Counted from the first letter of the stretch, positions 44,014-53,355 are shown. The stretch: 64,000 nt of DNA from Ferruginibacter sp. (GCA_030831945.1 JAURKC010000022.1:62001-126000), one strand, 5' to 3'. The notes: generated from the sequence alone by a model not told the origin. Translations and numbers: made by a program.

Positions 44014-44061
44014 TCATTTTAAAAGTACGTAAAACGCAAAAAACAGTCATCAAAATAACAA

Positions 44062-44092
44062 TTTGAACAAAAGAGTGTTTCCCTTAATTTTG
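44062..44092 (+). promoter_or_regulatory. Promoter of ccmC-ccmD
   Basis: TTTG (44062-44065) and TAATTTTG (44085-44092) with a 19 bp spacer match the Bacteroidota -33/-7 consensus exactly. It ends 19 bp before the ccmC ATG. This is the best promoter match in the window. Confidence 0.65.
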
Positions 44093-44111
44093 CAGTATAC
44101 ATTTTAATTAC

Positions 44112-44789
44112 ATGCGAAAAAGTTGGTGGAAAATATTAGCGGCCGTTTTACTCATTTACACTTTTACTGCGGGCTTTTTAATTAAAGTACCTATCATTGG
44201 AAACCTAAAAGAAACCATACGTAATCTATTTTTTCATGTACCGATGTGGTTTGGTCAAATCATTTTACTAACCACTTCCTTAGTTTATTCCATTTTATAT
44301 CTTCGTAAGCCCGATTTACGACATGACATATACGCTTCCTCCTTTGCCAAAACTGGTATTTTGATGGGTGTACTTGGTTTAATAACAGGAGCTATTTGGG
44401 CTACCTATACTTGGGGAGAACCTTGGAGCAATGATCCCAAACAAATTGGTGTAGCGATTGCCCTTCTTATTTATTTTGCTTACTTGGTTTTACGCAATGC
44501 AATAACGGACATAGATAAACGCGCTAAAATTAGTGCGGTATATAATATTTTCGCCTATTTTATTTATCTACCACTCATTATGATATTACCTAGATTGGTA
44601 GAATCATTACACCCTGGAGGCAAAGGCGTAGAAGGAAACCCTGGTCTTAATGGGGCAGACCTTGATGCTACGATGCGACTAGTTTTTTGGCCAGCAGTGA
44701 TAGGTTGGACACTTTTAGGGACTTGGATAACTACCCTCAACATTCGAATTTATTTAATCAGAGATAAAAACTTACTCAATGCGAAATAG
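44112..44789 (+). CDS. ccmC: Haem-handling protein CcmC (CcsA/CcmC family)
   Basis: Binds haem at the periplasmic face and passes it on for cytochrome c maturation. The 225-residue protein has six predicted membrane segments. The tryptophan-rich haem segment reads TYTWGEPWSNDPKQ (the WxWWD-like loop), and FFHVPMWFGQ and SLHPGGKG carry histidines of the kind that bind haem. Its last 11 bp overlap the start of ccmD, so translation of the two is probably coupled. Confidence 0.92.
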   Translation: MRKSWWKILAAVLLIYTFTAGFLIKVPIIGNLKETIRNLFFHVPMWFGQIILLTTSLVYSILYLRKPDLRHDIYASSFAKTGILMGVLGLITGAIWATYTWGEPWSNDPKQIGVAIALLIYFAYLVLRNAITDIDKRAKISAVYNIFAYFIYLPLIMILPRLVESLHPGGKGVEGNPGLNGADLDATMRLVFWPAVIGWTLLGTWITTLNIRIYLIRDKNLLNAK

Positions 44790-44994
44790 AATTCACTATT
44801 TACTTTTATTATTAGCAGGAATAATTTCAAGTACTCAAAGTTTTGCTCAAGATAATGTAGCAACTGAATCGGCTATGCGTAGTAACGGAAAGATATATGT
44901 AGTAATGGCAATCTGCATTACCATTCTAATTGGTTTTTTAATATACCTTTTGTCAATTGAGAGAAAAATCAAGCAAATAGAAGACAAACATTAA
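44779..44994 (+). CDS. ccmD: CcmD-family small membrane protein
   Basis: A 71-residue protein with an N-terminal hydrophobic stretch that reads like a signal peptide (HYLLLLLAGIISSTQSFAQ) and a second hydrophobic segment (about 40-58, IYVVMAICITILIGFLIYLL) followed by a charged tail. It matches what I know of the Bacteroidota CcmD-like family, which differs from E. coli CcmD by its longer N-terminus. Its position, overlapping ccmC by 11 bp, supports the call. CcmD assists release of haem-loaded CcmE; no ccmE gene is in the window. Confidence 0.75.
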   Translation: MRNRIHYLLLLLAGIISSTQSFAQDNVATESAMRSNGKIYVVMAICITILIGFLIYLLSIERKIKQIEDKH

Positions 44995-45123
44995 TTCAGA
45001 TTGACTAAGTTTATACAAGTCTGATCAACGAATTATTCTATCCTAGATGGGTAAAGTACAGACCGAAAAAATACAATTAAATAAACAGAAGATTTTATTT
45101 ATTTAAAAACTAAAGTTGATTGG

Positions 45124-46191
45124 TTATTTTATATAATTCAAACTACAATCAAATTTACCTTCCCCCATTCCTAACGCTTGCGCAGCTGCATTGCTAATTA
45201 TTATTTGTAGTCCAGCGTTTTGTTTTATATCTGGTATAAGATCGAGCACTTTTGCATAAACAGAATTCCCCGTTACATTGCTAGAAATTTTGATAATGGT
45301 TCCAGGAGTTGAAGAATTATGTAAACAATAATATTTCCCATCCTCCCAACCACTTGTACTCTTAAAAATACCTGCTTCTCCCTTTTCGTCAATCAAAGCT
45401 CCTTTGCTAGACTGTTCATTATAATCTCTTTTAAATAGACCCTCTTTGAAATCCTTAAACGCTACAACTTTTTTGGGAGCTTGATTAACAGGTGCCGCCT
45501 CTTTTACTGGTTTAGTTGCAATCGGCTCGTTACTGACTTTCTCTGCAACCGATAAACTTACACCGGTAGTTTTCTTTGTAGTCTCCACCGATTTAGCTAC
45601 TTCAGCAGGTAAAGTTGGCTCTTTTGCAACAACAGCTGGCTTAACTGTTGCCTCAGTTTTAGTTTCAACCTTAGTTTCCAATTTGCTAGTCACCAGATCA
45701 GCCGGCTTTACCTTTGCCATATTTGACAAGGGTGAAATATCTTTTTTAACCTTAAGATAACCTACAATTAATTTCGTTCCATTAGCTACCCCATTACCTT
45801 TTAGTTTATTCCATTTCTTAAGTGCTTCGATAGGCACTTTATTATAGTGAGCGCTTATTTTATTAAGCCCTTCCTTTCCTTTTACGATATGATATAATGG
45901 AACTACTACTTCATCTTCCGTTGCATTGCCCACTTGTAAAAAATTAGAAGCAACTAATGGAATTTTTAATTTTTGTCCTAAACTCAATCCGTTTTCTAAT
46001 ACCAACTGATTAAATGGCGCCACTTCTTTTGGACTCACATTATAGATGCGTCCGATACTGTAATAATTTTCCTTGGGTGCAACTTTATGGGCTACAAATA
46101 AATTAGGGGACTGCCCCTCAACTACTATTAATTTATTTTGAGCCTGTACTAATAATGGCAAACAAAATAATGTAATCAATAAAAACTTCAT
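45124..46191 (-). CDS. Exported LysM-repeat protein with a double-psi-barrel-like C-terminus
   Basis: A 355-residue protein exported by a signal peptide (MKFLLITLFCLPLLVQAQ). It has two LysM-like repeats: about 28-78 (APKENYYSIGRIYNVSPKEV, GQKLKIPL) and about 95-145 (KGKEGLNKISAHYNKVPIEALKKWN). A Thr/Val/Lys/Glu-rich linker of about 90 residues follows, then a C-terminal domain of about 95 residues that resembles RlpA-like double-psi barrels (KISSNVTGNSVYAKVLDLIP). LysM domains usually bind peptidoglycan. The longer open frame to 46284 is rejected because the ATG at 46191 gives a clean signal peptide. The rsmF-like gene is 101 bp upstream. Confidence 0.82.
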   Translation of the reverse strand: MKFLLITLFCLPLLVQAQNKLIVVEGQSPNLFVAHKVAPKENYYSIGRIYNVSPKEVAPFNQLVLENGLSLGQKLKIPLVASNFLQVGNATEDEVVVPLYHIVKGKEGLNKISAHYNKVPIEALKKWNKLKGNGVANGTKLIVGYLKVKKDISPLSNMAKVKPADLVTSKLETKVETKTEATVKPAVVAKEPTLPAEVAKSVETTKKTTGVSLSVAEKVSNEPIATKPVKEAAPVNQAPKKVVAFKDFKEGLFKRDYNEQSSKGALIDEKGEAGIFKSTSGWEDGKYYCLHNSSTPGTIIKISSNVTGNSVYAKVLDLIPDIKQNAGLQIIISNAAAQALGMGEGKFDCSLNYIK

Positions 46192-46292
46192 ATGTTGATT
46201 ATTAATTCGATACAAAGATGGGAAATTTTGTTGACTACTAGCAATATTATAACTATCAGAAAGAGTTAAAATTATCTGAAACAAGATTATTG

Positions 46293-47687
46293 CTACTTAT
46301 TGATTATACGCCACTCTTTGGGATAATAATTATTAATGCGATTGGATAATAGTTTTATCCACCCAAGTTTAATTTGTTGGTAGCTTAACAAAACCCATCC
46401 TTTATAATTTGAGTCGATTGAAATTTCCTGCTTTCTTAAATATTCCAGCGCAGTCAATTTGTCAACTTCAATGGAAGCAGTCATTGGGTTAATAATATTA
46501 CTCAAGGCAAGCTCATGATCAGGAATCAATTCGTTTCTTATAATGACGCCCAATTTTACTCCAGCCTTTTTAATATAAAGTGCAGATTGTAACATAGCTA
46601 AATCATTCTCCAAATGAGAAGGAATTGCAATCACTTCATCGTTTTGTTTGATAAAGAAAAAATCATCCCATTTTTTAACCCATGGTTTTACAACGTCTAT
46701 TTCTTTAGAAGTCAATCGCAAGGATTTACCTTTTACAACGCTTTCGCGATTTGCTGAATCGGTTAGATTTTTCTTCCTAAATGCGGCTATAAAAAAACCC
46801 TCCCCTTTCAATTTATCTGGATAAAAACGATATCCTTTAGCCTTAGATTTTGAAGCGGTAGTTTCAATGATATTCCATTCATTTTTTAATTGTAATTGAA
46901 TAGCGTCAAGTTCAAAATCATTAATCAGCCAGTCGCTAATTTCCTCGTCTTCACTAGGGGAATATGAACAGGTAGAATAAATTAAGGTTCCTCCATCCTT
47001 TAAAGCAGGTAATATATCTGCTAAAATTCTTTGTTGACGATGACTGCACATTTCTACGCTTTGTTCACTCCACTCATTAATTGCTTTAGGATCTTTTCTA
47101 AAAAGTCCACTTCCGCTGCAAGGTGCATCTACAACTATTAAATCAAAATAACCTGGAAGCCTCTGGAAATCTTTAGGATCGTTATTAGTAACCACTACAT
47201 TAGCTGCGCCCCACTTGGTAATATTTTCCGACAATACAGTTACTCGAGATTTGATAACTTCATTACTAACTAGGCTACTTTTATCAGAAATTGCAGATTG
47301 CAGCAAGGTAGATTTTCCTCCAGGAGCAGCACAAAGATCCAATACCCTTAGTGGCTGTGAAAGATCAATAGCCTGACGAATCCCTTCTTCCAAAAACATA
47401 CTACTTGCTTCTTGAACATAGTAAGCGCCTCCATGAAATAGAGGATCGGCTGTAAAAGAAGGGCGCAATGAAAGATAGTACCCATTTGCATTCCATGGTA
47501 CTGAATAGACGTCCACCACTTCTTTACTATTTTCAACAAAAAAGATAGTTGATTTATCTACGGGCTTCTGACTATTAAATCTTATAGAAGTAATTTGCTC
47601 ACCTGATTGATGCACTTTTTCAAAGGCTTCTTTATCAAAGCCTTTAGTTTCAATTAATGAATCGATAAGAGCAGAAGGAATTTTCAA
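46293..47687 (-). CDS. rRNA cytosine-5 methyltransferase, RsmF-like (NOL1/NOP2/Sun family)
   Basis: A 464-residue methyltransferase expected to make m5C in 16S rRNA. It has the SAM-binding LDLCAAPGGKSTLLQ, the catalytic cysteine pair in VDAPCSGSGLFRKD and YSTCSYSPSEDE, and a C-terminal region of about 170 residues like that of RsmF/YebU. The frame has a stop (TAA) just upstream and no ATG near the N-terminus; a TTG at 47685-47687 begins the sequence MKIPSALIDSL, and a promoter lies 80 bp further up. A second member of the family is encoded at 54880-56064. Confidence 0.9.
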   Translation of the reverse strand: MKIPSALIDSLIETKGFDKEAFEKVHQSGEQITSIRFNSQKPVDKSTIFFVENSKEVVDVYSVPWNANGYYLSLRPSFTADPLFHGGAYYVQEASSMFLEEGIRQAIDLSQPLRVLDLCAAPGGKSTLLQSAISDKSSLVSNEVIKSRVTVLSENITKWGAANVVVTNNDPKDFQRLPGYFDLIVVDAPCSGSGLFRKDPKAINEWSEQSVEMCSHRQQRILADILPALKDGGTLIYSTCSYSPSEDEEISDWLINDFELDAIQLQLKNEWNIIETTASKSKAKGYRFYPDKLKGEGFFIAAFRKKNLTDSANRESVVKGKSLRLTSKEIDVVKPWVKKWDDFFFIKQNDEVIAIPSHLENDLAMLQSALYIKKAGVKLGVIIRNELIPDHELALSNIINPMTASIEVDKLTALEYLRKQEISIDSNYKGWVLLSYQQIKLGWIKLLSNRINNYYPKEWRIINK

Positions 47688-47766
47688 TAGATTAAAGTAT
47701 TAAAAAAAAGAATAGTATTTGTTTTCACTTTTATGTTCCTATTGTCATTTTTGGAAAAGATTACTA

Positions 47767-47774
47767 CAAATTTA
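47767..47774 (-). promoter_or_regulatory. -7 promoter element of the RsmF-like gene
   Basis: Reads TAAATTTG on the minus strand, giving a leader of about 75 nt before the TTG start at 47687. The element lies just before the end of the upstream methyltransferase gene. Confidence 0.35.
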
Positions 47775-47781
47775 GCTGCCA

Positions 47782-48579
47782 TTAAAATCGAATTTTAAAA
47801 TGTTGTTTCACTTTATAATCTGGATTGACAAAAACAATTCCTATAAAAAAAAGATCAATAGTAAGTGTAACTGCCGGATGATGCTGAATATAGCTCCAGG
47901 CTTCCTCCATTTCGCTACTCCAATGAATATCGTCCAGCACAAATATGGAGGTGGATTTGGAATGGTCAAGTAATTGTTGAAAATAGTCGATAGTGGAAGC
48001 TTTTCGGTGATTGCCATCTACAAAAGCAAAATCAATTTGTTTCAAATTAGATAAAAGAGAAGGAAGCGTCTTCGAAAAATCTCCTACTATTATTGCTATA
48101 TTATTCAAACGCATTGAATCGAAATTTTTCTGAGCGATGGCTGCAACACTTCCGGCCCCCTCACAAGTGAACAGTTTTGCAGAGGGGTTTCCAAGGGAAA
48201 GGTAAGCACTTGTAATACCTAGTGAAGTTCCTAATTCAAGGAGCACAGCAGGTTGGTAATATTGAATCATTCTGAATAACAGCTGTCCATACTTTTTTGA
48301 CTTTACTGATGAACGAGCAATAGCATTTACCCTTCTACTATTAGATGGTGTAAGAGAAGAACCAGCTCCAAAGTCTTCTACCGCTATGAGCTCTTTATTT
48401 GAAAGTAAAAATTTTCTGCGCTCCTCAACGCTATGATAGCAATCATATTCTTTCTTATCTAACAATACATTATTAATAAAGTCAAATACAAAGGGAGAAT
48501 GCACACCATGGCCTTTCCCATTGGATGCAGTAAGATAATAATAAAGGAACTTTTGGGATAATTTAAAATGATTATACAA
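47782..48579 (-). CDS. SAM-dependent O-methyltransferase-like protein
   Basis: A 265-residue class I methyltransferase fold. The SAM-binding glycine-rich loop is in VLLELGTSLGITSAYLS, with KLFTCEGAGSVAAIAQKN as the next strand and IDFAFVDGNHRKASTIDYF as the DxxxK-like acidic segment. The N-terminus (GKGHGVHSPFVFDFIN) is a family trait in Bacteroidota. The start is a TTG at 48577-48579, because the frame is closed by a TAA four codons upstream and there is no early ATG. The substrate is unknown. It is 40 bp after folA, so likely cotranscribed. Confidence 0.85.
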   Translation of the reverse strand: MYNHFKLSQKFLYYYLTASNGKGHGVHSPFVFDFINNVLLDKKEYDCYHSVEERRKFLLSNKELIAVEDFGAGSSLTPSNSRRVNAIARSSVKSKKYGQLLFRMIQYYQPAVLLELGTSLGITSAYLSLGNPSAKLFTCEGAGSVAAIAQKNFDSMRLNNIAIIVGDFSKTLPSLLSNLKQIDFAFVDGNHRKASTIDYFQQLLDHSKSTSIFVLDDIHWSSEMEEAWSYIQHHPAVTLTIDLFFIGIVFVNPDYKVKQHFKIRF

Positions 48580-48619
48580 AGCAATAATTTATATCAAAGG
48601 GAAGCAATTCATAGTCTTT

Positions 48620-49162
48620 CTATTTACGTTTCCACCATTGAAACGAATAGTCAAATACATGTTTTTCATCAGCAGAAAAATCATCAGTAGAAAATAATTC
48701 CCATTGGCTTTCATCCATTGTTGGAAAAAAAGTATCCCCTTTAAGAACAGTATGAACTCTTGTCAAATAAATGGTGTCAGCCAAAGGCAAAGCCTGAGCA
48801 TAAATTTCACCACCTCCTATAATAAATAACTGCTTCGCATTGGTTTGTCGAGCTATTTCAATTGCTTCAGCTAAATCAAAAGCAGTTTTTACATCCTGAA
48901 ATTTCCAGTCCTTGTTTCGAGTAATTACTATGTTGGTCCTTCCTGGTAGCGTTTTATTGACCGACTCAAAAGTTTTTCGACCCATAATTACAGGAAATCC
49001 CCAGGTGGTATTTTTAAAAAATTTAAGGTCATTGGGAAGATGCCAAAGTAATTGATTATTAATTCCGATGGCATTATTGGTATCTGCAGCTACAATCAAG
49101 GCAATTTCGAAACCTTTCGAAACTAAATTTGATGCCGCTTTAAAATCTTTTATTTCACTCAT
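48620..49162 (-). CDS. folA: Dihydrofolate reductase
   Basis: Reduces dihydrofolate to tetrahydrofolate, replenishing the cofactor used by ThyA. The 180-residue enzyme has ALIVAADTNNAIGINNQLLW (the substrate and NADPH pocket), LPNDLKFFKNTTWGFPVIMG with the active-site Asp, and FIIGGGEIYAQALPLAD. An open frame extends 28 codons further up to 49246, but the ATG at 49162 gives the normal start; about 15 residues precede the conserved core. It is 117 bp downstream of thyA, with a weak hairpin between. Confidence 0.95.
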   Translation of the reverse strand: MSEIKDFKAASNLVSKGFEIALIVAADTNNAIGINNQLLWHLPNDLKFFKNTTWGFPVIMGRKTFESVNKTLPGRTNIVITRNKDWKFQDVKTAFDLAEAIEIARQTNAKQLFIIGGGEIYAQALPLADTIYLTRVHTVLKGDTFFPTMDESQWELFSTDDFSADEKHVFDYSFQWWKRK

Positions 49163-49238
49163 TATTGATGTAGTTAATGCCCAAAAAATATCAATCCAGC
49201 AACAATAGGAATTAAGCCAATTTTCAAATAAATTAAAC

Positions 49239-49256
49239 AAGCGCATAAAAGCGCTT
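49239..49256 (-). terminator. Possible weak terminator between thyA and folA
   Basis: AAGCGC (49239-49244) pairs with GCGCTT (49251-49256) with a six-base loop; on the minus strand it is followed by GTTTAATTTATTT. It could reduce read-through from thyA into folA. Confidence 0.35.
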
Positions 49257-49279
49257 TTATAATTTTTTAGATAAAAGTC

Positions 49280-50095
49280 CTATACCGCTACCGGTGCTTT
49301 AATACCTGGATGTGATTGGTAATTTTCCAATTCAAAATCCTCGAATTTAAAATCAAAAATATCTTTAACGTCCGGATTAATTTTCATAGTGGGCAATGGA
49401 AAAGGCGTTCTACTTAATTGAAGATTGGCCTGTTCGAAATGATTTTTATAAAGATGGACATCCCCAAATGAATGAACAAAATCACCTGGATCCATATCAC
49501 AAACCTGGGCAAGCATCAAGGTTAATAATGCATAAGAAGCAATATTAAAAGGCACTCCTAAAAACACATCCGCAGAACGCTGGTACAATTGGCAACTGAG
49601 TTTTCTACGACCTCCAGGCTCCTGAGCGGGTGCAGTATAAAACTGAAATAAACAGTGACAAGGCATCAGTTTCATTTTAGGTAAATCTGCTACATTCCAT
49701 GCACTGATTATCATTCGCCTACTATCTGGGTTAGTTTTTAATTGCTGGATCAATTCTTTTACCTGATCTACCTCTACCCCATCAGCTCCTTCCCAACTAC
49801 GCCATTGCTTTCCATATACAGGACCCAAATTTCCTTGCTCATCAGCCCACTCGTCCCAAATCCTTACCTTATTTTCTTTCAAATACGCAATATTGGTATC
49901 CCCTTGTAAAAACCAAAGTAATTCATAAATGATACTTTTTAAATGACACTTTTTAGTAGTCACCAAAGGGAAACCTTTGCTAAGATCAAAACGCATTTGG
50001 TATCCAAAAACACTTCTGGTTCCAGTGCCTGTGCGGTCACTCTTGTCATTACCATTTTCAATAATATGAGAAACAAGTTGAAGGTATTGTTGCAT
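49280..50095 (-). CDS. thyA: Thymidylate synthase
   Basis: Makes dTMP from dUMP using methylene-tetrahydrofolate. The 271-residue protein is close to E. coli ThyA (264). The catalytic cysteine is C146 in [11 protein letters not shown], and the dUMP-binding segment [18 protein letters not shown] is intact. It has all expected motifs ([23 protein letters not shown] region near 80-98). folA follows downstream on the same strand, a common pairing because ThyA turns tetrahydrofolate into dihydrofolate. Its presence with tdk gives the cell both de novo and salvage routes to dTMP. Confidence 0.97.
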   Translation of the reverse strand: MQQYLQLVSHIIENGNDKSDRTGTGTRSVFGYQMRFDLSKGFPLVTTKKCHLKSIIYELLWFLQGDTNIAYLKENKVRIWDEWADEQGNLGPVYGKQWRSWEGADGVEVDQVKELIQQLKTNPDSRRMIISAWNVADLPKMKLMPCHCLFQFYTAPAQEPGGRRKLSCQLYQRSADVFLGVPFNIASYALLTLMLAQVCDMDPGDFVHSFGDVHLYKNHFEQANLQLSRTPFPLPTMKINPDVKDIFDFKFEDFELENYQSHPGIKAPVAV

Positions 50096-50222
50096 AGGTG
50101 CAAGTTAAGTCCCTTAGGGCTAAAGGTCAACAAAGCGCCCTTTTTTTTAATAACAAAATAATAAAGGAATGTGAATTGATTAGACGAATTTTGACATCAC
50201 GAGAAAAATAGTAAAATCAACT

Positions 50223-50693
50223 ATGGAAATAACGATTCGAAAAGCGATTCAACAAGACTGTCATCGGATGATGGAATTGGTAAAAGAATTAGCCATTTAT
50301 GAAAAAGCACCCGATGAAATCACCGTAAAATTTGATCATTTTGTAGAAAGCGGATTTGGAGAAAACCCAGTGTGGTGGGCCCTTGTTGCAGAAACTACTA
50401 GCCCAACTGGACTAAAAGAAGTACAAGGATTTGCACTCTATTATATTAGATATTCTACCTGGAAAGGACAAAGAATGTATTTAGAAGACTTACTGGTCAC
50501 CGAAAAGTATAGGAGGCAGGGTATAGGAAAACTACTTTTTAATGAACTATTTAAAGAAGCCAAAGTAAAAAATTACAGTGGAATTGCCTGGCAGGTATTG
50601 GACTGGAATGAAACTGCCATTAATTTTTACAAAAAACTAGGGGCAGTGAAGTTTGATGGCGAATGGGTGAATTGTAGCATAGAATTAGGATAA
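50223..50693 (+). CDS. GNAT-family N-acetyltransferase
   Basis: A 156-residue acetyltransferase. The acetyl-CoA loop is visible in LLVTEKYRRQGIGKLLFNEL, preceded by MYLEDLLV and followed by WQVLDWNETAINFYKKLGA, the usual C-terminal strand-helix of GNAT proteins similar to polyamine (diamine) acetyltransferases. The substrate is not certain. It lies 65 bp upstream of the type I isocitrate dehydrogenase gene, which has its own promoter; it starts 127 bp from the divergent thyA. Confidence 0.88.
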   Translation: MEITIRKAIQQDCHRMMELVKELAIYEKAPDEITVKFDHFVESGFGENPVWWALVAETTSPTGLKEVQGFALYYIRYSTWKGQRMYLEDLLVTEKYRRQGIGKLLFNELFKEAKVKNYSGIAWQVLDWNETAINFYKKLGAVKFDGEWVNCSIELG

Positions 50694-50713
50694 ATATTAC
50701 AGACTAGTTGGCG

Positions 50714-50721
50714 TATTTTTG
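50714..50721 (+). promoter_or_regulatory. -7 promoter element of type I icd
   Basis: TATTTTTG matches TAnnTTTG, 37 bp before the ATG at 50759. No -33 box at the usual spacing was found. Confidence 0.4.
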
Positions 50722-50758
50722 CAAAATAATTATCATTAAAATTTAAATACTTTTATCA

Positions 50759-52024
50759 ATGGCTGAGAAAATAACAATGGGAAGCAATGGCAAATTAAAT
50801 ATGCCGAATAATCCAACAATTCCATTCATTGAGGGCGATGGCATTGGGCCTGATATATGGAAAGCCAGTGTAAGAGTGTTTGATGCTGCAGTAGAAAAAG
50901 CCTTTAAGGGTGAAAAAAAAATCAATTGGATTGAAGTGTTAGCTGGTCAAAAAGCATTTGATAAAACTGGAAGTTGGATGCCTGAAGCCACCATGGATGC
51001 TTTTAAAACATACCTGCTTTCCATAAAAGGCCCCCTCACTACCCCAGTAGGCGGTGGCATTAGAAGTTTAAATGTTGCACTCAGACAAGAGCTTGACTTA
51101 TTTGTTTGCCTTAGACCAGTAAAATATTTTGAAGGGGTACCCTCTCCGATGTGGCAACCTGAAAAAGTGAACATGGTCATCTTCCGAGAAAATACCGAAG
51201 ATATTTACGCGGGTATTGAATACATGACAGGCACTCCTGAAGCAGATAAATTGCTCAACTTTTTGATTAAAGAAATGGGCGTAAAAAACATTCGTTTTCC
51301 AGAAACCACTTCTCTAGGTATTAAGCCGGTTAGTAAACAAGGAAGTGAAAGATTAATCCGATCGGCTATTCAACATGCTGTTGAAAATAAACTTCCTTCT
51401 GTTACGATTGTGCATAAAGGAAATATTATGAAATATACTGAAGGCGCTTTTAAAAATTGGGGATACGAATTAGCAGAAAGAGAATTTGGCGGCGAAGTAT
51501 ATACATGGAATCAATGGGAAAGAACCAAGAAGGAAAGTGGTGAAGCAGTGGCTAATGAAGAAATGAAAATAAGTGCCATAGGTGGAAAAGTGATTATCAA
51601 AGATGCTATTGCAGATAATTTTTTACAGCAAGCATTACTGGCGCCACAGGATTATTCTGTTATTGCCACCCTTAATTTAAATGGAGATTATATTAGTGAT
51701 GCACTCGCAGCACAGGTAGGCGGTATTGGAATTGCCCCTGGTGCAAATATTAATTATTTAACAGGACATGCTGTTTTCGAAGCTACTCATGGTACGGCCC
51801 CAAGATTTGCCAACACGAATACAATGAACCCCTCCTCAGTAATACTGAGTGGAGTAATGATGTTAGAGTACATGGGTTGGAGAGATGCCGCAGAATTAAT
51901 CACTAATTCAGTAGGAAAAACCATTCGAAATAAAACTGTTACGATTGACTTTTATAATTTAATGAAAGAAGGGACATTGCTAAAGACAAACGAATTTGCT
52001 GATGAAATTATTAAAAATCTTTAG
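50759..52024 (+). CDS. icd: Isocitrate dehydrogenase, type I (prokaryotic, E. coli Icd-like)
   Basis: Oxidises isocitrate to 2-oxoglutarate. The 421-residue protein aligns along its length with E. coli Icd. Substrate residues are kept: S103 in [13 protein letters not shown] (the phosphorylatable serine of E. coli), R143 and Y150 in [13 protein letters not shown]220 in [12 protein letters not shown], and D286, D310 and D314. The coenzyme pocket is unusual: the E. coli NADP set K344, Y345, V351, Y391 and R395 is replaced by R349, F350, M356, I396 and N400. Nor is it the Asp-Ile-Ala NAD set. The preference for NAD or NADP is therefore unclear. A type II enzyme gene follows 74 bp downstream behind its own promoter. 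Confidence 0.93.
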   Translation: MAEKITMGSNGKLNMPNNPTIPFIEGDGIGPDIWKASVRVFDAAVEKAFKGEKKINWIEVLAGQKAFDKTGSWMPEATMDAFKTYLLSIKGPLTTPVGGGIRSLNVALRQELDLFVCLRPVKYFEGVPSPMWQPEKVNMVIFRENTEDIYAGIEYMTGTPEADKLLNFLIKEMGVKNIRFPETTSLGIKPVSKQGSERLIRSAIQHAVENKLPSVTIVHKGNIMKYTEGAFKNWGYELAEREFGGEVYTWNQWERTKKESGEAVANEEMKISAIGGKVIIKDAIADNFLQQALLAPQDYSVIATLNLNGDYISDALAAQVGGIGIAPGANINYLTGHAVFEATHGTAPRFANTNTMNPSSVILSGVMMLEYMGWRDAAELITNSVGKTIRNKTVTIDFYNLMKEGTLLKTNEFADEIIKNL

Positions 52025-52071
52025 TATTAAATATCAAATAACCAACCTTAGCTTATTTACTTTCCTTACAG

Positions 52072-52079
52072 TACATTTG
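52072..52079 (+). promoter_or_regulatory. -7 promoter element of type II icd
   Basis: TACATTTG matches TAnnTTTG and lies 19 bp before the ATG at 52099, so the second icd gene can be transcribed independently of the first. Confidence 0.45.
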
Positions 52080-52098
52080 CAAAATTAAAAACAACCTC

Positions 52099-53334
52099 AT
52101 GAGTAAAATTAAAGTAGCCAATCCGGTAGTTGAACTAGATGGCGATGAGATGACAAGGATCATCTGGAAATTTATTAAAGACAAATTGATTGTGCCTTAT
52201 CTAGAACTGGACATTAAATATTATGACCTAGGAATGGAATATCGCGATGAAACCAATGATCAAGTTACTATCGATGCAGCGAATGCAATCAAAGAATTTG
52301 GCGTAGGTATTAAATGCGCAACGATTACTCCTGATGAGGCTAGAGTTCAAGAGTTTGGACTTAAGCAAATGTGGAAAAGCCCTAACGGAACCATTAGAAA
52401 TATTTTAGATGGTACTGTTTTTAGAGAGCCGATTGTAATGCAAAATGTACCTCGCTTAGTCACTAACTGGACAGCCCCTATCATTGTAGGTCGTCATGCG
52501 TTTGGTGACCAATATCGTGCAACCGATACTGTTATTAAAGGAAAAGGAAAGTTAACCATGACCTTTACGCCAGAAGGCGGTGGTGAGCCACAAGTTTTTG
52601 AAGTATACAATTTCAAAGGAGATGGTGTAGCCATGTCGATGTACAATACAGACGAAAGTATTATAGGCTTTGCAAGAAGTTGCTTCAATATGGCCCTTAG
52701 TAAAAAATGGCCGCTTTACCTTTCAACAAAAAACACCATCCTTAAAAAATATGATGGTCGCTTTAAAGATATTTTTGAAAATATTTATCAAGCTGAATTT
52801 AAAACTTCTTTTCAAGAAGCAGGCATTACCTATGAACATCGCTTAATTGATGATATGGTAGCAAGTGCGCTTAAATGGAATGGCAATTTCGTATGGGCTT
52901 GTAAAAATTACGATGGTGATGTACAAAGTGACACGATTGCGCAAGGCTTTGGTAGTCTAGGTCTAATGACCTCTGTATTAATCACACCCGACGGTACTAC
53001 AATGGAAGCAGAAGCAGCTCATGGAACGGTAACCCGTCACTATAGAGATCACCAAGCTGGTAAACCAACTTCAACTAATCCAATCGCATCCATTTTTGCT
53101 TGGACAAGAGGACTAGCCTTCAGAGGTAAGTTGGATAACAATCAGACGCTAATTGATTTTTGTGAAGCACTAGAAGCGGTTTGTATTGAAACAGTTGAAA
53201 GTGGTAAAATGACTAAAGATTTAGCAGTTTGTATCCATGGTAATAAAGTAAAACATGGTGACCATTATTTGTATACAGAAGAATTTTTGGATGCCATTGA
53301 TGCTAATCTGAAAAAGAAAATGAATATTGGATAA
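52099..53334 (+). CDS. icd2: NADP-dependent isocitrate dehydrogenase, type II (eukaryotic-like)
   Basis: Same reaction as the preceding gene product but from the other subfamily, that of mitochondrial and cytosolic IDH1/IDH2. The 411-residue protein has the N-terminus [17 protein letters not shown], the substrate segments [20 protein letters not shown] and [18 protein letters not shown], and [15 protein letters not shown] (catalytic Lys). The NADP-binding R313-H314 pair in [14 protein letters not shown] is intact, so it should use NADP. The two neighbours share only distant similarity and are not a recent duplication. A strong terminator follows. The symbol icd2 is a label, not an established name. 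Confidence 0.94.
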   Translation: MSKIKVANPVVELDGDEMTRIIWKFIKDKLIVPYLELDIKYYDLGMEYRDETNDQVTIDAANAIKEFGVGIKCATITPDEARVQEFGLKQMWKSPNGTIRNILDGTVFREPIVMQNVPRLVTNWTAPIIVGRHAFGDQYRATDTVIKGKGKLTMTFTPEGGGEPQVFEVYNFKGDGVAMSMYNTDESIIGFARSCFNMALSKKWPLYLSTKNTILKKYDGRFKDIFENIYQAEFKTSFQEAGITYEHRLIDDMVASALKWNGNFVWACKNYDGDVQSDTIAQGFGSLGLMTSVLITPDGTTMEAEAAHGTVTRHYRDHQAGKPTSTNPIASIFAWTRGLAFRGKLDNNQTLIDFCEALEAVCIETVESGKMTKDLAVCIHGNKVKHGDHYLYTEEFLDAIDANLKKKMNIG

Positions 53335-53355
53335 TTTTTTTATACTATTCAATCC

